Of a stretch of DNA of 64,000 nt, positions 33,501 through 43,000 are shown one piece after another (position 1 is the stretch's first letter; every line of letters starts with the position of its first letter). Made by a program: the position numbers and the translations under genes. Source of the DNA: Gallionella sp. (GTDB lineage: Bacteria > Pseudomonadota > Gammaproteobacteria > Burkholderiales > Gallionellaceae); assembly GCA_028687575.1 (NCBI GenBank), contig JAQTZW010000001.1, forward strand, positions 124,001 to 188,000, given 5' to 3'. The notes under the pieces are model-generated. The model searched no databases. It was given only the letters and a program-made list of their open reading frames with translations, and had not been told where the DNA came from.

Positions 33501-34310
33501 AAGCGCATCGTCAGAGATTTGCCAATAAAAATTTACCACGCCAGTGACGCGATTTCGCACAGTGGTATCGTGCAATTGCTCAAGTCGCCGGAGCACTACA
33601 AAAACTACAAGGAAGGAATCGTCGAGCCCACACCTGCAATGGAGTTTGGTTCCGCGTGCCACTCATTTATCCTCGAACCAGAGCTATTTGCCAAGGAATA
33701 CGTGCTTGCGACGAAGTTCGACAAACGCACTAAAGAGGGCAAAGAAGCAGCTGTAAAGTGGGAAGAGGAGAATGTAGGCAAAATCCCATTGACTGCCGAG
33801 CAAATAGACGCACTTGCCGCAATGCGGGTGAGTGTTTTTAATCACGCTGGGACAGCCAAAATATTGTCCGCAGGTGAGGCCGAAACATCCTTGTTTTGGA
33901 CGGACGAATACACTGGCTTGCAATGCAGGATTCGCCCAGACTGGATGTTTGATCGCGGTATTGCAGACCTCAAAAGCTGCATCACCGCCAGCAAGGACGG
34001 CTTTTCGAAAGCAGTTGCAAACCTTGGTTATGACGTTCAAGCGGCGTTTTATATTGATGGCATGAAAGCAGTGACTGGGAAAACGGTCAATTTCTACTTC
34101 ATCGCCGTTGAAAAATCCGCACCGTTCTCGACGGCCTGCTACATGGCCAGTCAGGAAATGGTCGAAGTCGGGCGTGCCAAGTATCGCGGCGCGCTTGAGT
34201 TGCTGAAATGGTGTCAGGAAAACAGTCGTTTCCCCGGCTATCAACCCAGTGGTGAGATTGAGTCAATTGATCTTCCGCGCTGGGCAGCAAGCTTCGAACT
34301 CGAAGCCTAA
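33498..34310 (+). CDS. recE: RecE-like PD-(D/E)XK exonuclease
   Basis: A 270-residue nuclease with the N-terminal GIVQLLKSPEHYKNY and EFGSACHSFILEPELF segments and the catalytic core CRIRPDWMFDRGIADLKSC (D-x-DLK) near residues 142-160, as in the RecE/exonuclease VIII-type C-terminal domain. It resects double-stranded DNA 5' to 3' and works with the RecT annealing protein encoded 0.7 kb downstream. It gives the mobile element its own recombination system. Confidence 0.85.
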   Translation: MKRIVRDLPIKIYHASDAISHSGIVQLLKSPEHYKNYKEGIVEPTPAMEFGSACHSFILEPELFAKEYVLATKFDKRTKEGKEAAVKWEEENVGKIPLTAEQIDALAAMRVSVFNHAGTAKILSAGEAETSLFWTDEYTGLQCRIRPDWMFDRGIADLKSCITASKDGFSKAVANLGYDVQAAFYIDGMKAVTGKTVNFYFIAVEKSAPFSTACYMASQEMVEVGRAKYRGALELLKWCQENSRFPGYQPSGEIESIDLPRWAASFELEA

Positions 34311-34318
34311 GACAGTAG

Positions 34319-34386
34319 CAACCCACTGGGGACACGTCCCCGTCGGGGTTTGTGTCCCTTTTTTTACTTAAAGGAGACGCAAAATG
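34319..34386 (+). promoter_or_regulatory. Bistable leader, copy 3
   Basis: GGGACAC (34329-34335) with GTGTCCC (34352-34358), then T7. Stem 1: GGGGA/TCCCC plus CCC/GGG. Stem 3: TTTGTGTC with GACGCAAA (one G-U) over AAAGGAG. Confidence 0.8.
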
Positions 34387-34647
34387 GGCATTCTTATCCT
34401 CGTAATATTAGCAATGGGCATTTTTACAATCATCAAGTGGATGGTTGCATTCATCACCCCGCGCATCAAACGCATCAAAGCAAAATCCGCTCAAAGCACT
34501 TCTCAATCAGTGGTAATACCGATTGAGCCAGGCTGGGATGGTTTTGATAAGCCTGCTTTCATTCGGCGTGGCATTCAGTATCCGATACTCACCGTAAAGA
34601 AACACGGTCGCACACGCAAAGCAAAGCCGGTTTTTGCTGCTGCGTAA
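34384..34647 (+). CDS. Small membrane-anchored protein
   Basis: An 87-residue protein with one N-terminal membrane helix (ILILVILAMGIFTIIKWMVAFI), then a basic stretch (RIKRIKAK) and a cytosolic tail with RRGIQYPILTVKKHGRTRKAKP. It has its own bistable leader with SD AAAGGAG. No family is recognised. Confidence 0.6.
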   Translation: MGILILVILAMGIFTIIKWMVAFITPRIKRIKAKSAQSTSQSVVIPIEPGWDGFDKPAFIRRGIQYPILTVKKHGRTRKAKPVFAAA

Positions 34648-34717
34648 TTTAATCCTTGCAGGGCGATTTGCCTCCTGCAAGGGAAGGTGAATCTCCCCGT
34701 TTTTTATGGAGGACACC

Positions 34718-34942
34718 ATGAACAGGAAAATCACCAAACTCGAACGGATTAAATCCAAAGCACTCAGGATTGCGATGACGGCTTTTCTTGCCGACCCATC
34801 ACTGGGTTCGCGCCAGGCCAAATCGCTCTTCTCAGAAATCGTGACCCATTTACAAGCGGGCATGGATGACGAGCAGATCGTACAAACCGTTCTTCAAAAT
34901 AATTCGACAACCTCGCCAACCGGCAAATTGTCGCTGATGTAA
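34718..34942 (+). CDS. Small conserved-type helical protein
   Basis: A 74-residue, mostly helical protein (ERIKSKALRIAMTAFLADPSLGSRQAKSL). ATG 34718 has GGAGGA 5 bp upstream. It lacks the usual leader; instead a hairpin CTTGCAGG/CCTGCAAG (34656-34682) lies before it. Function unknown. Confidence 0.55.
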   Translation: MNRKITKLERIKSKALRIAMTAFLADPSLGSRQAKSLFSEIVTHLQAGMDDEQIVQTVLQNNSTTSPTGKLSLM

Positions 34943-34957
34943 CTGTAGTCGCTGTAT

Positions 34958-35029
34958 CACCCCAACGGGACACTATTCCCGGTTGGGGCATGGTGTCCTA
35001 TTTTGTTTTTTCCAAAGGAGATCACCATG
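34958..35029 (+). promoter_or_regulatory. Bistable leader, copy 4 (before recT)
   Basis: The clearest case of exclusive folds. Stem 1 pairs CCCCAACGGGA (34960-34970) with TCCCGGTTGGGG (34977-34988) through 11 bp and one bulge. The terminator-like stem pairs GGACAC (34968-34973) with GTGTCC (34993-34998) and shares bases with stem 1. Stem 3 pairs CATGGTG with CACCATG, start codon included. Confidence 0.85.
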
Positions 35030-36079
35030 TCGTTACAAGCACTCAAAAACATCCGCAACACCAACAACAACGCAGCTAAATCCGAGCAACAGCAAGGCTT
35101 TCCTGCGATGCTCGAACAGTTCAAAGGTGAAATTACCCGCGCGCTGCCCAAGCACATTAACCCTGACCGCATGGTGCGCATTGCGCTTACCGCGTTTCGC
35201 ATGACGCCAAAGTTGGCAGAATGCGACCCGCGCAGCGTGTTTGCTGCCGTGATCCAATCCTCGCAGCTTGGACTGGAAGTAGGGTTGATGGGCGAAGCTC
35301 ACCTTGTTCCATTTGGCGGACAGTGTCAGTTAATTCCAGGCTATACCGGATTGATGAAGCTGGCTCGGCAGAGCGGATTGGTCATTGATATCTACGCCGA
35401 AGCGGTGCGTATAAACGACAAGTTCGCGCTCAAGCTTGGTATGGAAAGAAATTTGGAACACGAACCACTAACCGCACCGGGCGGCTTTCCTGCGTCCGAT
35501 GAAGAGCGTGGGGATGTGGTCGGTTTCTATGCGGTCGGCGTTTTGAAAGATGGTAGTCGCACATTTGTCGCAATGGGGCGCAAAGAAGTAGAGCGCATCC
35601 GTGATGGCAGTCGTGGCTACCAGGCAGCCAAGAAATACAAGAAGGAATCCACTTGGGATACCGACTTTGTCGCAATGGGGCTGAAAACGGCAATTCGCCG
35701 CATCTGTAAGTTCTTACCGAAATCTCCCGAGTTGGCAACAGCATTGGCGATGGACGAACAAGCTGGGCGACAAAATCTCAACCTCGACGACGTTATCAAC
35801 GGCAGCTACACGCCGGTTGTTGATGAAGACACAGGCGAGATCAAAGAATTGGAGGGCGAGGGTGATTCCAAATCCACCAAAATTCAAACAGCTCCGAAAG
35901 CAGTAACCAAACTCGAAAAACTCGAAAAGATTGCAGCCGCTTTGAGAACGGCCAGTTCCATCGAGGCGCTGGACGAGGTTTATGTCCGCGCTGAAGGTGA
36001 GTTGGAAGACGCAGAGCTGGAAGTTGTCTTGCGCGAGTATCGAAAATGCAAAGATGCGATTAGCGATAGCCTGATTTAA
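35027..36079 (+). CDS. recT: RecT-family single-strand annealing protein
   Basis: A 350-residue RecT. Family motifs: FPAMLEQFKGEITRALPKHINPDRMVRIAL, CDPRSVFAAVIQSSQLGLEVG, GEAHLVPFGGQCQLIPGYTGLMKLARQSG, then DFVAMGLKTAIRRICKFLPKSPELA. It anneals single-stranded DNA made by the RecE-like nuclease. The C-terminal 90 residues are acidic and probably disordered. A strong bistable leader precedes it. Confidence 0.93.
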   Translation: MSLQALKNIRNTNNNAAKSEQQQGFPAMLEQFKGEITRALPKHINPDRMVRIALTAFRMTPKLAECDPRSVFAAVIQSSQLGLEVGLMGEAHLVPFGGQCQLIPGYTGLMKLARQSGLVIDIYAEAVRINDKFALKLGMERNLEHEPLTAPGGFPASDEERGDVVGFYAVGVLKDGSRTFVAMGRKEVERIRDGSRGYQAAKKYKKESTWDTDFVAMGLKTAIRRICKFLPKSPELATALAMDEQAGRQNLNLDDVINGSYTPVVDEDTGEIKELEGEGDSKSTKIQTAPKAVTKLEKLEKIAAALRTASSIEALDEVYVRAEGELEDAELEVVLREYRKCKDAISDSLI

Positions 36080-36087
36080 CAAGCAAC

Positions 36088-36158
36088 ATCCACCTTACGG
36101 GGGCATTTCCCGTAGGGGTTGTGTCTCCTTTTTATTTTAATTTGGGAGACACAAAATG
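36088..36158 (+). promoter_or_regulatory. Bistable leader, copy 5 (diverged)
   Basis: Stem 1 CCTTACGGG/CCCGTAGGGG is kept. The terminator-like stem is weak here. Stem 3 is perfect: GTGTCTCC (36121-36128) with GGAGACAC (36145-36152), which covers the SD. Its C-to-T change against the usual GTGTCCC restores pairing opposite the A in GGAGAC, so the SD-hiding stem has been kept while the terminator decayed. Confidence 0.7.
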
Positions 36159-36347
36159 GGCGCATTGTTTGATATGAAATCATTTTTTGCATGGCTTGAA
36201 AGCGCAGGTGAACATGAGCTTCTGCAACGCAGGGATCAGTTGCAATACGCTATCAACCACAAACTTACCGAGGGCGGTGTAATTGCCGATGCCAGGTATT
36301 TGCTCAAGGAAATCGAGCAAGAAATGCTGGCTAGGACGATGAGATAA
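36156..36347 (+). CDS. Small protein of unknown function
   Basis: A 63-residue, helical protein (FAWLESAGEHELLQRRDQLQYAINHKL ... [12 protein letters not shown]). It has a good SD and its own leader. It overlaps the convergent gene 36331-36648 by 17 bp. No family recognised. Confidence 0.6.
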   Translation: MGALFDMKSFFAWLESAGEHELLQRRDQLQYAINHKLTEGGVIADARYLLKEIEQEMLARTMR

Positions 36348-36648
36348 CCTTCAATGAAAGCGAGTTACGTCGACCAATTACATCGCTCAGGCGGTTGTAT
36401 TCGTCGGTGTCACCGTCAATGATCGCCAACACTAAATTGCGTTCCAAAGCATCTTTGGCATTGCAACGTAGTCGTCTGGCAATCAACGGTTCAACATCTG
36501 CAAGTCGAAGACCTAGCGAATCGCTAAGGCTTTCAAATTCTTGTTGATCGAGAACTTCAGGCGTGGAAAACAGGATGCGTTTTTTGCATTCCAGTTCTTC
36601 TTTGCCTCCAGTAATAACCGTGAAGGATGGTTTTCGTGATTCGTTCAT
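36331..36648 (-). CDS. Small protein encoded against the operon
   Basis: A 105-residue protein on the minus strand inside a rightward operon. Its composition is normal for a protein: [53 protein letters not shown]. It may be an antagonist or regulator; no family is recognised. The SD is weak. Confidence 0.5.
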   Translation of the reverse strand: MNESRKPSFTVITGGKEELECKKRILFSTPEVLDQQEFESLSDSLGLRLADVEPLIARRLRCNAKDALERNLVLAIIDGDTDEYNRLSDVIGRRNSLSLKVISSS

Positions 36649-36671
36649 GCGTCCAGTCTAACACGATCAAA

Positions 36672-36752
36672 ACCCAACGCGGGATCACCAGTATCCCGGT
36701 CGGGGCATGGTGTGAACGTTTTTTTATTTTTCAAAAAAGGAGAAGCACCATG
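36672..36752 (+). promoter_or_regulatory. Bistable leader, copy 6 (before ssb)
   Basis: The usual GGGACAC/GTGTCCC stem is replaced by GATCAC/GTGAAC (one mismatch), so both arms changed together. Stem 1: GGGA/TCCC. Stem 3: CATGGTG/CACCATG over the start codon, with TTTTTT/AAAAAA. Confidence 0.7.
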
Positions 36753-37181
36753 TTGAACAAAGTACAACTAATCGGTCGTCTGGGCAAAGACCCGGAAGTT
36801 CGTTACACCACCGAAGGTGAAGCAGTTGCCAATGTTTCGATAGCAACAACCGAAAGCTGGAAAGACAAAGCCGGCGTGAAACAAGAGAAAACAGAGTGGC
36901 ACAATCTGGTTTTTTACCGCCGTCTTGCCGAAGTGGTGGGTGAACACCTCAAAAAAGGTGCGCTCATCTACATTGAGGGCAAGCTCACAACCGAAAAGTA
37001 TCAAAAAGACGGAGAGGATCGCTATATCACTAAAATTGTTGTCTCCGAGATGAAAATGCTCGGTAGCAACAAGGTGTCAGACGACCATCAGGTTGCTGAA
37101 CCCGTAGCGAAAACAAGCGCTCGCAACGGCAATAATGGTGCTGGAAAATCCGCAAAACAGGCGGGGCCAGAACCTTTTTAA
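36750..37181 (+). CDS. ssb: Single-stranded DNA-binding protein
   Basis: A 143-residue SSB with the OB fold ([66 protein letters not shown]). The C-terminus ends GPEPF and lacks the acidic DDDIPF tip, so contacts with host SSB partners may be weak. Probably protects incoming single-stranded DNA after transfer. Confidence 0.95.
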   Translation: MLNKVQLIGRLGKDPEVRYTTEGEAVANVSIATTESWKDKAGVKQEKTEWHNLVFYRRLAEVVGEHLKKGALIYIEGKLTTEKYQKDGEDRYITKIVVSEMKMLGSNKVSDDHQVAEPVAKTSARNGNNGAGKSAKQAGPEPF

Positions 37182-37184
37182 TTG

Positions 37185-37332
37185 AAGCACTCACCCCGGG
37201 GGGAAACATTCCCCTTGGGGGATGCTTCCTTGCTGGTGGCTTAAAAACTACCCGCCCACACGGGACACACCAAAACATCCCGTCGGGTGCTTTGGTGTGT
37301 CCCATGCGGGATTTAACCAAGGAGGCATCATG
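37185..37332 (+). promoter_or_regulatory. Bistable leader, copy 7 (extended, before primase)
   Basis: A first hairpin is formed by GAAGCA (37184-37189) and TGCTTC (37223-37228) around a GGGGAA/TTCCCC core. A second is a perfect 13-bp stem, GGGACACACCAAA (37262-37274) with TTTGGTGTGTCCC (37291-37303). The alternative CCC..ACGGGA/TCCCGT..GGG fold overlaps it as in the other leaders. There is no T-tract after the second stem. Confidence 0.7.
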
Positions 37333-38403
37333 GAAGCGAAAGAGTTGAAGCAATTGGCATCTGGACGCTGGGAAAGCATTGTTACGTCGCTCGCCCCGCA
37401 GCTAGGGCAAGCCGTAAAGCGATTACCGCACCACGTTCCATGTCCCGTGCATGGTGGCGTAGATGGTTTTCGCCTATTCAAGAATTTTGACGAAACAGGC
37501 GGCGGCGTATGCAACACATGCGGCATCCAGCACGACGGATACGCATTGCTTATGTGGGCAAATGGATGGGATTTCAAGACCACTCATAGCGCGATACACG
37601 ACATGCTGCTGGGGGACAGAGCGAACCAATATCGACCACCAGTAGCACCGACCCAAGTCGTCAAAAAGGAAAAGGAAGTGGATGTTCAAGCCATACGCGA
37701 TTCACTGAATCATGTATGGAAGCACAGCATTCCCTTGTCATCCTCTGAAGCCAGGCCAGCAAGAATGTATTTGGCGAACCGAGGTATCAGGCAAATTGAC
37801 TATCGGAAAATTGATAGCAACATGATCCGTTTTTCCCCTTCGCTTGAGTATTACGAAGAGGGGAAGCTGCTCAACAAGTATCCCGCTATTGTCACGATGG
37901 TATGTGATTCAGACGGTCGTCCTTCGACGGTTCATCGCACCTACATCACTGACAACGGGACAAAAGCACCTATCCCGTCTCCAAAGAAAATGATGCGGCA
38001 CTGCGCCGACAATTTATTTGGCGCGATGAGGATAGCGGTACAGGGCAACGGCAAGGTTTTGGCAGTTACAGAAGGTATCGAAACCGCACTGGCTGTCATG
38101 GGAGTTTTTAATGTACCGGTATGGGCTGCCGGCAACGCCTACTTGCTGGAAAACTTTGTGCCACCCCAAGGGGTTGACGTGGTGATCTATGCCGACAAAG
38201 ACCGACCATCCAGACAGCACCCTGATGGACACGGTTTGAGTGCGGCGAAGTTGCTGCTCAAACGCTTATGGAAAGAGGGCATCAAGGCAAGTATCAAGCT
38301 ACCCGGCAACGAGATTCCGCAAGGGATGAAATCGGTTGATTGGCTTGATGTGGTCAACGGCAATGTGCCTCAAGCACCCGCCGAAAAAACCGCTACACGG
38401 TAG
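37330..38403 (+). CDS. Mobile-element DNA primase (zinc-binding and TOPRIM domains)
   Basis: A 357-residue primase. An N-terminal zinc site (CPVHGG near residue 38 and CNTCG near 60) is followed by a DUF7146-like region and a C-terminal TOPRIM domain with VTEGIETALAVMG near residue 245 and VIYADKDRP near 285. It lacks a helicase domain, as plasmid primases of this type do. It likely primes the complementary strand after entry. AAGGAGG lies 6 bp before ATG 37330. Confidence 0.85.
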   Translation: MEAKELKQLASGRWESIVTSLAPQLGQAVKRLPHHVPCPVHGGVDGFRLFKNFDETGGGVCNTCGIQHDGYALLMWANGWDFKTTHSAIHDMLLGDRANQYRPPVAPTQVVKKEKEVDVQAIRDSLNHVWKHSIPLSSSEARPARMYLANRGIRQIDYRKIDSNMIRFSPSLEYYEEGKLLNKYPAIVTMVCDSDGRPSTVHRTYITDNGTKAPIPSPKKMMRHCADNLFGAMRIAVQGNGKVLAVTEGIETALAVMGVFNVPVWAAGNAYLLENFVPPQGVDVVIYADKDRPSRQHPDGHGLSAAKLLLKRLWKEGIKASIKLPGNEIPQGMKSVDWLDVVNGNVPQAPAEKTATR

Positions 38404-38448
38404 GCGCAACCAATCTCGCATTGGCCAAGTAAACCGATGGCCGTTTTA

Positions 38449-38468
38449 CCCCGCTTGCGGGGCTTTTT
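38449..38468 (+). terminator. Intrinsic terminator after the primase gene
   Basis: CCCCGC (38449-38454) and GCGGGG (38457-38462) with a two-base gap, then CTTTTT. It ends the first rightward unit. A 9-bp dyad GGCGCACTC-CAC-GAGTGCGTC (38471-38491) follows directly and recurs at 45047-45071. Confidence 0.75.
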
Positions 38469-38530
38469 ATGGCGCACTCCACGAGTGCGTCACAAAAAGA
38501 AAATTCATGCTCATCGCGTAATGCCTTGAG

Positions 38531-38580
38531 TTGATATTGGTGGCTGGCCAGTCGAAATAAACAGAAGACGCGCAAGCGTC
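38531..38580 (+). promoter_or_regulatory. Conserved 50-bp transcription-unit block, copy B
   Basis: Same length as copies A and C. The end stem is GACGC-GCAA-GCGTC: both strands of the closing pair differ from copies A and C (A-T to C-G), which is a compensatory change and supports an RNA hairpin. It starts the unit leading to the methylase-helicase gene. Confidence 0.75.
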
Positions 38581-38621
38581 ACTAAGGAATTACCAATAGC
38601 AGCACAAGAAGCATTTAATTT

Positions 38622-38691
38622 AACCCAACCGGGGACACTCTCCCCCTTGGGGCATGGTGTCCCTTTTTATTTCAAAAAGGAGATCACCGTG
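38622..38691 (+). promoter_or_regulatory. Bistable leader, copy 8
   Basis: GGGGACAC (38631-38638) with GTGTCCC and T5. Stem 1: CCAACC-GGGGA/TCCCC-CTTGG. Stem 3: CATGGTG with CACCGTG, where the GTG start codon pairs with one G-U in place of an ATG. Confidence 0.8.
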
Positions 38692-39339
38692 AAACAAGTT
38701 TTTCATTTTTATGCAGACCCCGGACACGGCTGGCTTGCCGTCAAGAAGCATTATCTGCATTGTTTTGGCATCGCTTCTCAAATCACGCCATACAGCTACC
38801 AACGTGGCGATACGGCCTACCTTGAAGAGGATTGCGACTTGTCGATTTTCCTGGCTGCACTCAAGGAGGCCGACATCGAAGCAGACATCAGATCGCATCA
38901 CACTGATCGTCAATCCAGAATTCGCGGATATAACTCGTATCGTTGCCAAGATACGGGCATGTGCAAGATCGAAAAAGTATCCGAGGGTCTTTGGCTGGTA
39001 CGCAACGAAAAAAATGAGCGTATCGGCGAGGTCTTCGGCATTAAAGGAAAATTTCAGGCGCAAACCATGACGGGTGTTTTCGTCGCAAACGGCAGAACAT
39101 TGTGTCTGGCGGCGAAACTTCTGGATTCTGCTCAATACCATGTGGTCGCCATTGTCCATGATCCGCGTACCAACGAAGGCATGAAGGATGTACCGACAAT
39201 GGGGTATTACAACGAGTCGCGCGACATTGCCTTGATTCAAGCAAGAAGGTGGGCGAATGATGGTTACTGGACAACGGTGTACAACACGGTGTCTGGTGAA
39301 GCTCTCTACGACTTCCCTCCGTATGGAGGCGTCCAATGA
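38689..39339 (+). CDS. Conserved mobile-element protein of unknown function
   Basis: A 216-residue protein starting with GTG 38689; AAGGAG lies 6 bp upstream, at the position kept in all leaders of this series. Its N-terminal half (VFHFYADPGHGWLAVKK, then TPYSYQRGDTAYLEEDCD) resembles a protein I have seen in plasmids and ICEs without a function. The second half has FVANGRTLCLAAKLL and a small domain of unknown fold. It overlaps the next gene by 4 bp. Confidence 0.7.
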   Translation: MKQVFHFYADPGHGWLAVKKHYLHCFGIASQITPYSYQRGDTAYLEEDCDLSIFLAALKEADIEADIRSHHTDRQSRIRGYNSYRCQDTGMCKIEKVSEGLWLVRNEKNERIGEVFGIKGKFQAQTMTGVFVANGRTLCLAAKLLDSAQYHVVAIVHDPRTNEGMKDVPTMGYYNESRDIALIQARRWANDGYWTTVYNTVSGEALYDFPPYGGVQ

Positions 39340-39632
39340 GGCACACACAAGGCCCTTGGCATAACGTCGCCAACACCGAAATCAGAGCGCGTTTCGCAAA
39401 CCAGAATGGCGATCACATCGCAACTGTCTGGGCTAACGGGGAATCAGAATCAGCAGCGAATGCAAGACTCATCGTTGCCGCACCTGATTTGCTGGAAGCA
39501 CTCATCATGGCCGAGCTTTTTATACTCGGTTTTGAGGATGACGAAACGCAAAAAGGTATTTCCAACAAACTGCTTCAGATACGTGCAGCCATTTCAAAGG
39601 CCACAAAGGGAGGCCGCAATGCCAACCCTTAA
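39336..39632 (+). CDS. Small phage/plasmid-type protein
   Basis: A 98-residue protein with the SAANARLIVAAPDLLEAL motif common in small proteins of phages and conjugative elements, whose function is unknown. It overlaps genes on both sides by a few bases, so the three genes 38689-39969 are co-translated. Confidence 0.7.
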   Translation: MRHTQGPWHNVANTEIRARFANQNGDHIATVWANGESESAANARLIVAAPDLLEALIMAELFILGFEDDETQKGISNKLLQIRAAISKATKGGRNANP

Positions 39633-39969
39633 AACTTTTGATGGCTACAAGCGCACAACCTTCAGCTTCAACGAAAGTTGGAAGGACGACGATGTGCATG
39701 AGTATGTCGGGAAATTCCGAATTCTCAAAATCAGGCGCATCGCTGAAATTGACACGGCTAACGGAGAAGCGGAAGGGCGTATCTATACCGTAGCAGCTCC
39801 AAAGGATGTATCCAAAGCGGACGTTATTAACGTTCTGCAAGGCGCATTCACTCGGCATTGTCGTTGCGAGAATGATTGTTGCGGACATCTGTTGATTGGC
39901 GTTTCTTCGATTCGTCGAACAAAGCGCAGAGAGTGGTTGGTTGAGGTTGCACGTCGCTATAACGTGTAA
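39619..39969 (+). CDS. Small cysteine-containing protein of unknown function
   Basis: A 116-residue protein starting at ATG 39619 with GGGAGG upstream. A CRCENDCCGH cluster near residue 85 could bind zinc. A basic SIRRTKRREWLVEVARR tail follows. Function unknown. Confidence 0.65.
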   Translation: MPTLKTFDGYKRTTFSFNESWKDDDVHEYVGKFRILKIRRIAEIDTANGEAEGRIYTVAAPKDVSKADVINVLQGAFTRHCRCENDCCGHLLIGVSSIRRTKRREWLVEVARRYNV

Positions 39970-40030
39970 CAAATAAACGCTGAGCATGAGTGGTTTTACA
40001 TGCACAGCGTTCGATGAGGTTTTTTCTAAA

Positions 40031-40099
40031 CCCTAGCGGGGACACATCCCTGCCAGGGGCTTGTGTCCCCTTTTTTTGTTTAAAAAGGAGACGCAAGTG
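40031..40099 (+). promoter_or_regulatory. Bistable leader, copy 9 (before methylase-helicase)
   Basis: GGGGACAC (40039-40046) with GTGTCCCC, then T7. Stem 1: CCCTAGCGGGGA with TCCCTGCCAGGG, 11 of 12 pairs, using bases quite different from the other copies. Stem 3: TTGTGTC and CCTTTTT with AAAAAGG and GACGCAA, about 15 bp. Confidence 0.85.
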
Positions 40100-43000
40100 A
40101 AACCAATGAGATTGAAAAAAATTAGCGCAGCCATCATGTGGTTGCCGGGTTTTGAGCCGGCAGACAATATGCCTGTTGTATTGCAAGGGCCAGATGTTCC
40201 GCATCGAGAAGCTGAAATCATCCGGTTTCCCAAGTCGGTAGCTGCCGTAGTTGAAAAAATCAAGGCAGTGTGGCCGTGTCTTAATGCCGTTACCTTGTCC
40301 AGTCTATCGGGCAACGTTTCAAAATTCGACGCGAACATTGCCGCAATCGAACTCCTGCGCAAGCTGGAAGACGAGAAAAGGCAACCCACCACGGAAGAAC
40401 GAGACATTCTCAACCGTTACACAGGGTGGGGCGGTATTCCGCAAGCGTTCAATGACGACCAAAAGGACGAAGCATGGGTTTCTCGTGCTGCACGCCTCAA
40501 GGAACTATTAAATGAAAGCGAACACAAATCCGCTGAAGCCAGCACACCGAATGCGCACTACACCGCACCAGAAGTTATCGAAGCGATGTGGCGCATGGTG
40601 GAACGGCTGGGTTTCAAGGGTGGTCGCATCCTTGAACCCTCTGCGGGTGCTGGCTTTTTCCTCGGCGCGATGCCACAAGAAACCGCCCAAAAAAGTACTG
40701 TCACAGCAATCGAACTCGACCAACTGTCGGCGCGCATCCTGAAAACTCTATACGGAGATTTTGGGGTAAACGTCATACAAGGCGGGTTTGAGGCCACAAA
40801 GCTGCCAGCGGGGTTTTACGATCTGGCGATCAGCAATGTGCCATTCGGGAATTACCAAGTACCGGAATTGCGTAATGTGCCTTACGCCAATTTCCTGATT
40901 CATGACTATTTCTTTGCGAAAGCGATGGAAGTTGTCAGGCCGGGTGGGTTGGTGGTGTTCATTACGTCCTCCGGGACGATGGATAAGCATGACGATAAGG
41001 TGAGGCAGTATCTTGGCAGCAAGGCTAATTTGGTGGCAGCAGTTCGCTTACCCAATACTGCTTTCAAGAAAATCGCCAATACCGAAGTCACCACCGACAT
41101 ACTGGTATTGCAAAAACCGCTTGAGGGACGCAGCAGTAAAAAAGGCTGGATGGAAACTATCACCCTGCCTGAAACGTCCCCGATCTACCAGCCATGCAAG
41201 GAATACTGGAGAAGGCAGTCCATCGCCTGCAACCAGTATTTTGCCGCGAACCCTCAATGGGTCATCGGCAAGCTAACGCTGACAGAAAACGGCTACAGCA
41301 AATCAACAGGGTGTGTGTTCGATGGAAACTTCGAAGAAGCACTGGCTCATAAGGTATTCCTGTTTCCAGAGAATATTTACACGGCAATTCAAAACAGCGA
41401 ACAGCCGAAAGAGCTAAAACCTACACTCCTGGGGTACAACGACCAGGGACGCCCAGGTTTCCGGGTGATTAACGGACAGGTGTACGAAACAACAGACGGG
41501 TTGGAAGCGTTGCAGTTCATCGCGCCGCAGAAGACCTTGGAACGCATCATGGGAATGTGCAGTATTCGTGATGCGGCACGCAAGATTATTCGGTCACAAG
41601 TAGAAACGGAGAATGAGGCGATTCTTGCCACTTATCGGTTGCTACTGAATATCGAGTACGACAACTTTGTTGCCCAATACGGAAATATTTCCGAGAAGGC
41701 AAACCGGAGAGCTTTCAAAAGCGATCCCGATCTGCCGTTGCTGATGTCGCTGGAACGCGGGGATGAGGAAACTCAAAGCGCCGAGAAAGCAGACATATTT
41801 ACTCAGCGCACGGTGGGGGTGTTCAAACGGGTTGATCATTGCGAAACATCGGAAGATGCGTTGCTGGTTAGTCTGTCCGAGTGTGGCAGCATCGTCGAGA
41901 ATCGGATTGCTGAATTGCTTGGGAAACCGAGTTGCGCAGCCATGAAGGAACTCGAAGAGAGGGGCGCAGTGTTCCTTGATCCAGAAACCGACCATTGGGA
42001 AACCAAGGACAGTTATTTGTCAGGTGATGTCCGTAAAAAACTCTCTGCTGCTAGGGTGTCGGGTGAGCGTTACAGCCGAAATGCGCAAGCGTTAGAGGCC
42101 GTGATTCCAGACGATTTAACACCCGGCGAGATCGGTGCGCGCATCGGTTCAACGTGGATACCAACCGGTGATTACGAAGCCTTCCTTGATGAAACTTTGG
42201 AGTGCAACGGAAACGCCGTGACGTTCAATCAGGCAGCCGGCGCGTGGAATATCGAAACGCACTACAGCACCAAATATTCGATACCAGCCACGCAAAAGTT
42301 TGGCACTGAACGGGTCAATGCAGCAGATCTGTTTGACCAGGCGTTGAATCAAACCGTGCCGACCGTGTATGACCCTGACAAAGTTAATCCCGACAAGCGT
42401 GTGGTTAACCAAAAGGAGACCATCGCAGCACGGGAGAAACAGCAATTACTCAAGGATACATTTCAGGAGTGGTTGTGGCAGGATCAGGAACGGGCAACAA
42501 GATTGGCAAGACTTTACAACGACACGTTCAATTGTGTTGTGTCACGTCAGTACGATGGACAGCATTTGGTATTGCCGGGATTTTCACGGATATATCGGCT
42601 GCATGACCATCAGAAAAACGCGATCTGGCGTATTGTTGCAAGTCAACGTAACACCCTGCTTGCCCATGTTGTAGGGGCTGGCAAGACACTGACTTGTATC
42701 TGTGCGGGTATGGAATTGCGTCGCTTGGGCAGAGCCAGTAAACCGATGTATGTGGTGCCAAACCACATGCTTCACCAGTTTGCAGCCGAGTTCCTGCGCG
42801 CGTATCCCGGTGCGAATATTCTGATTGCGTCGAAAGATGATCTTCAGGGTGACAAGCGTCGTCAGCTTCTATCTCGTATCGCTACCGGCGATTGGGATGG
42901 CGTGCTGATTACACATGCTTCATTCGAGCGTATCAAAATGAGCGATGAGTTCATGGAGGAATATATCCAAAACGAAATCGACCAGATTGAAGATGCTATG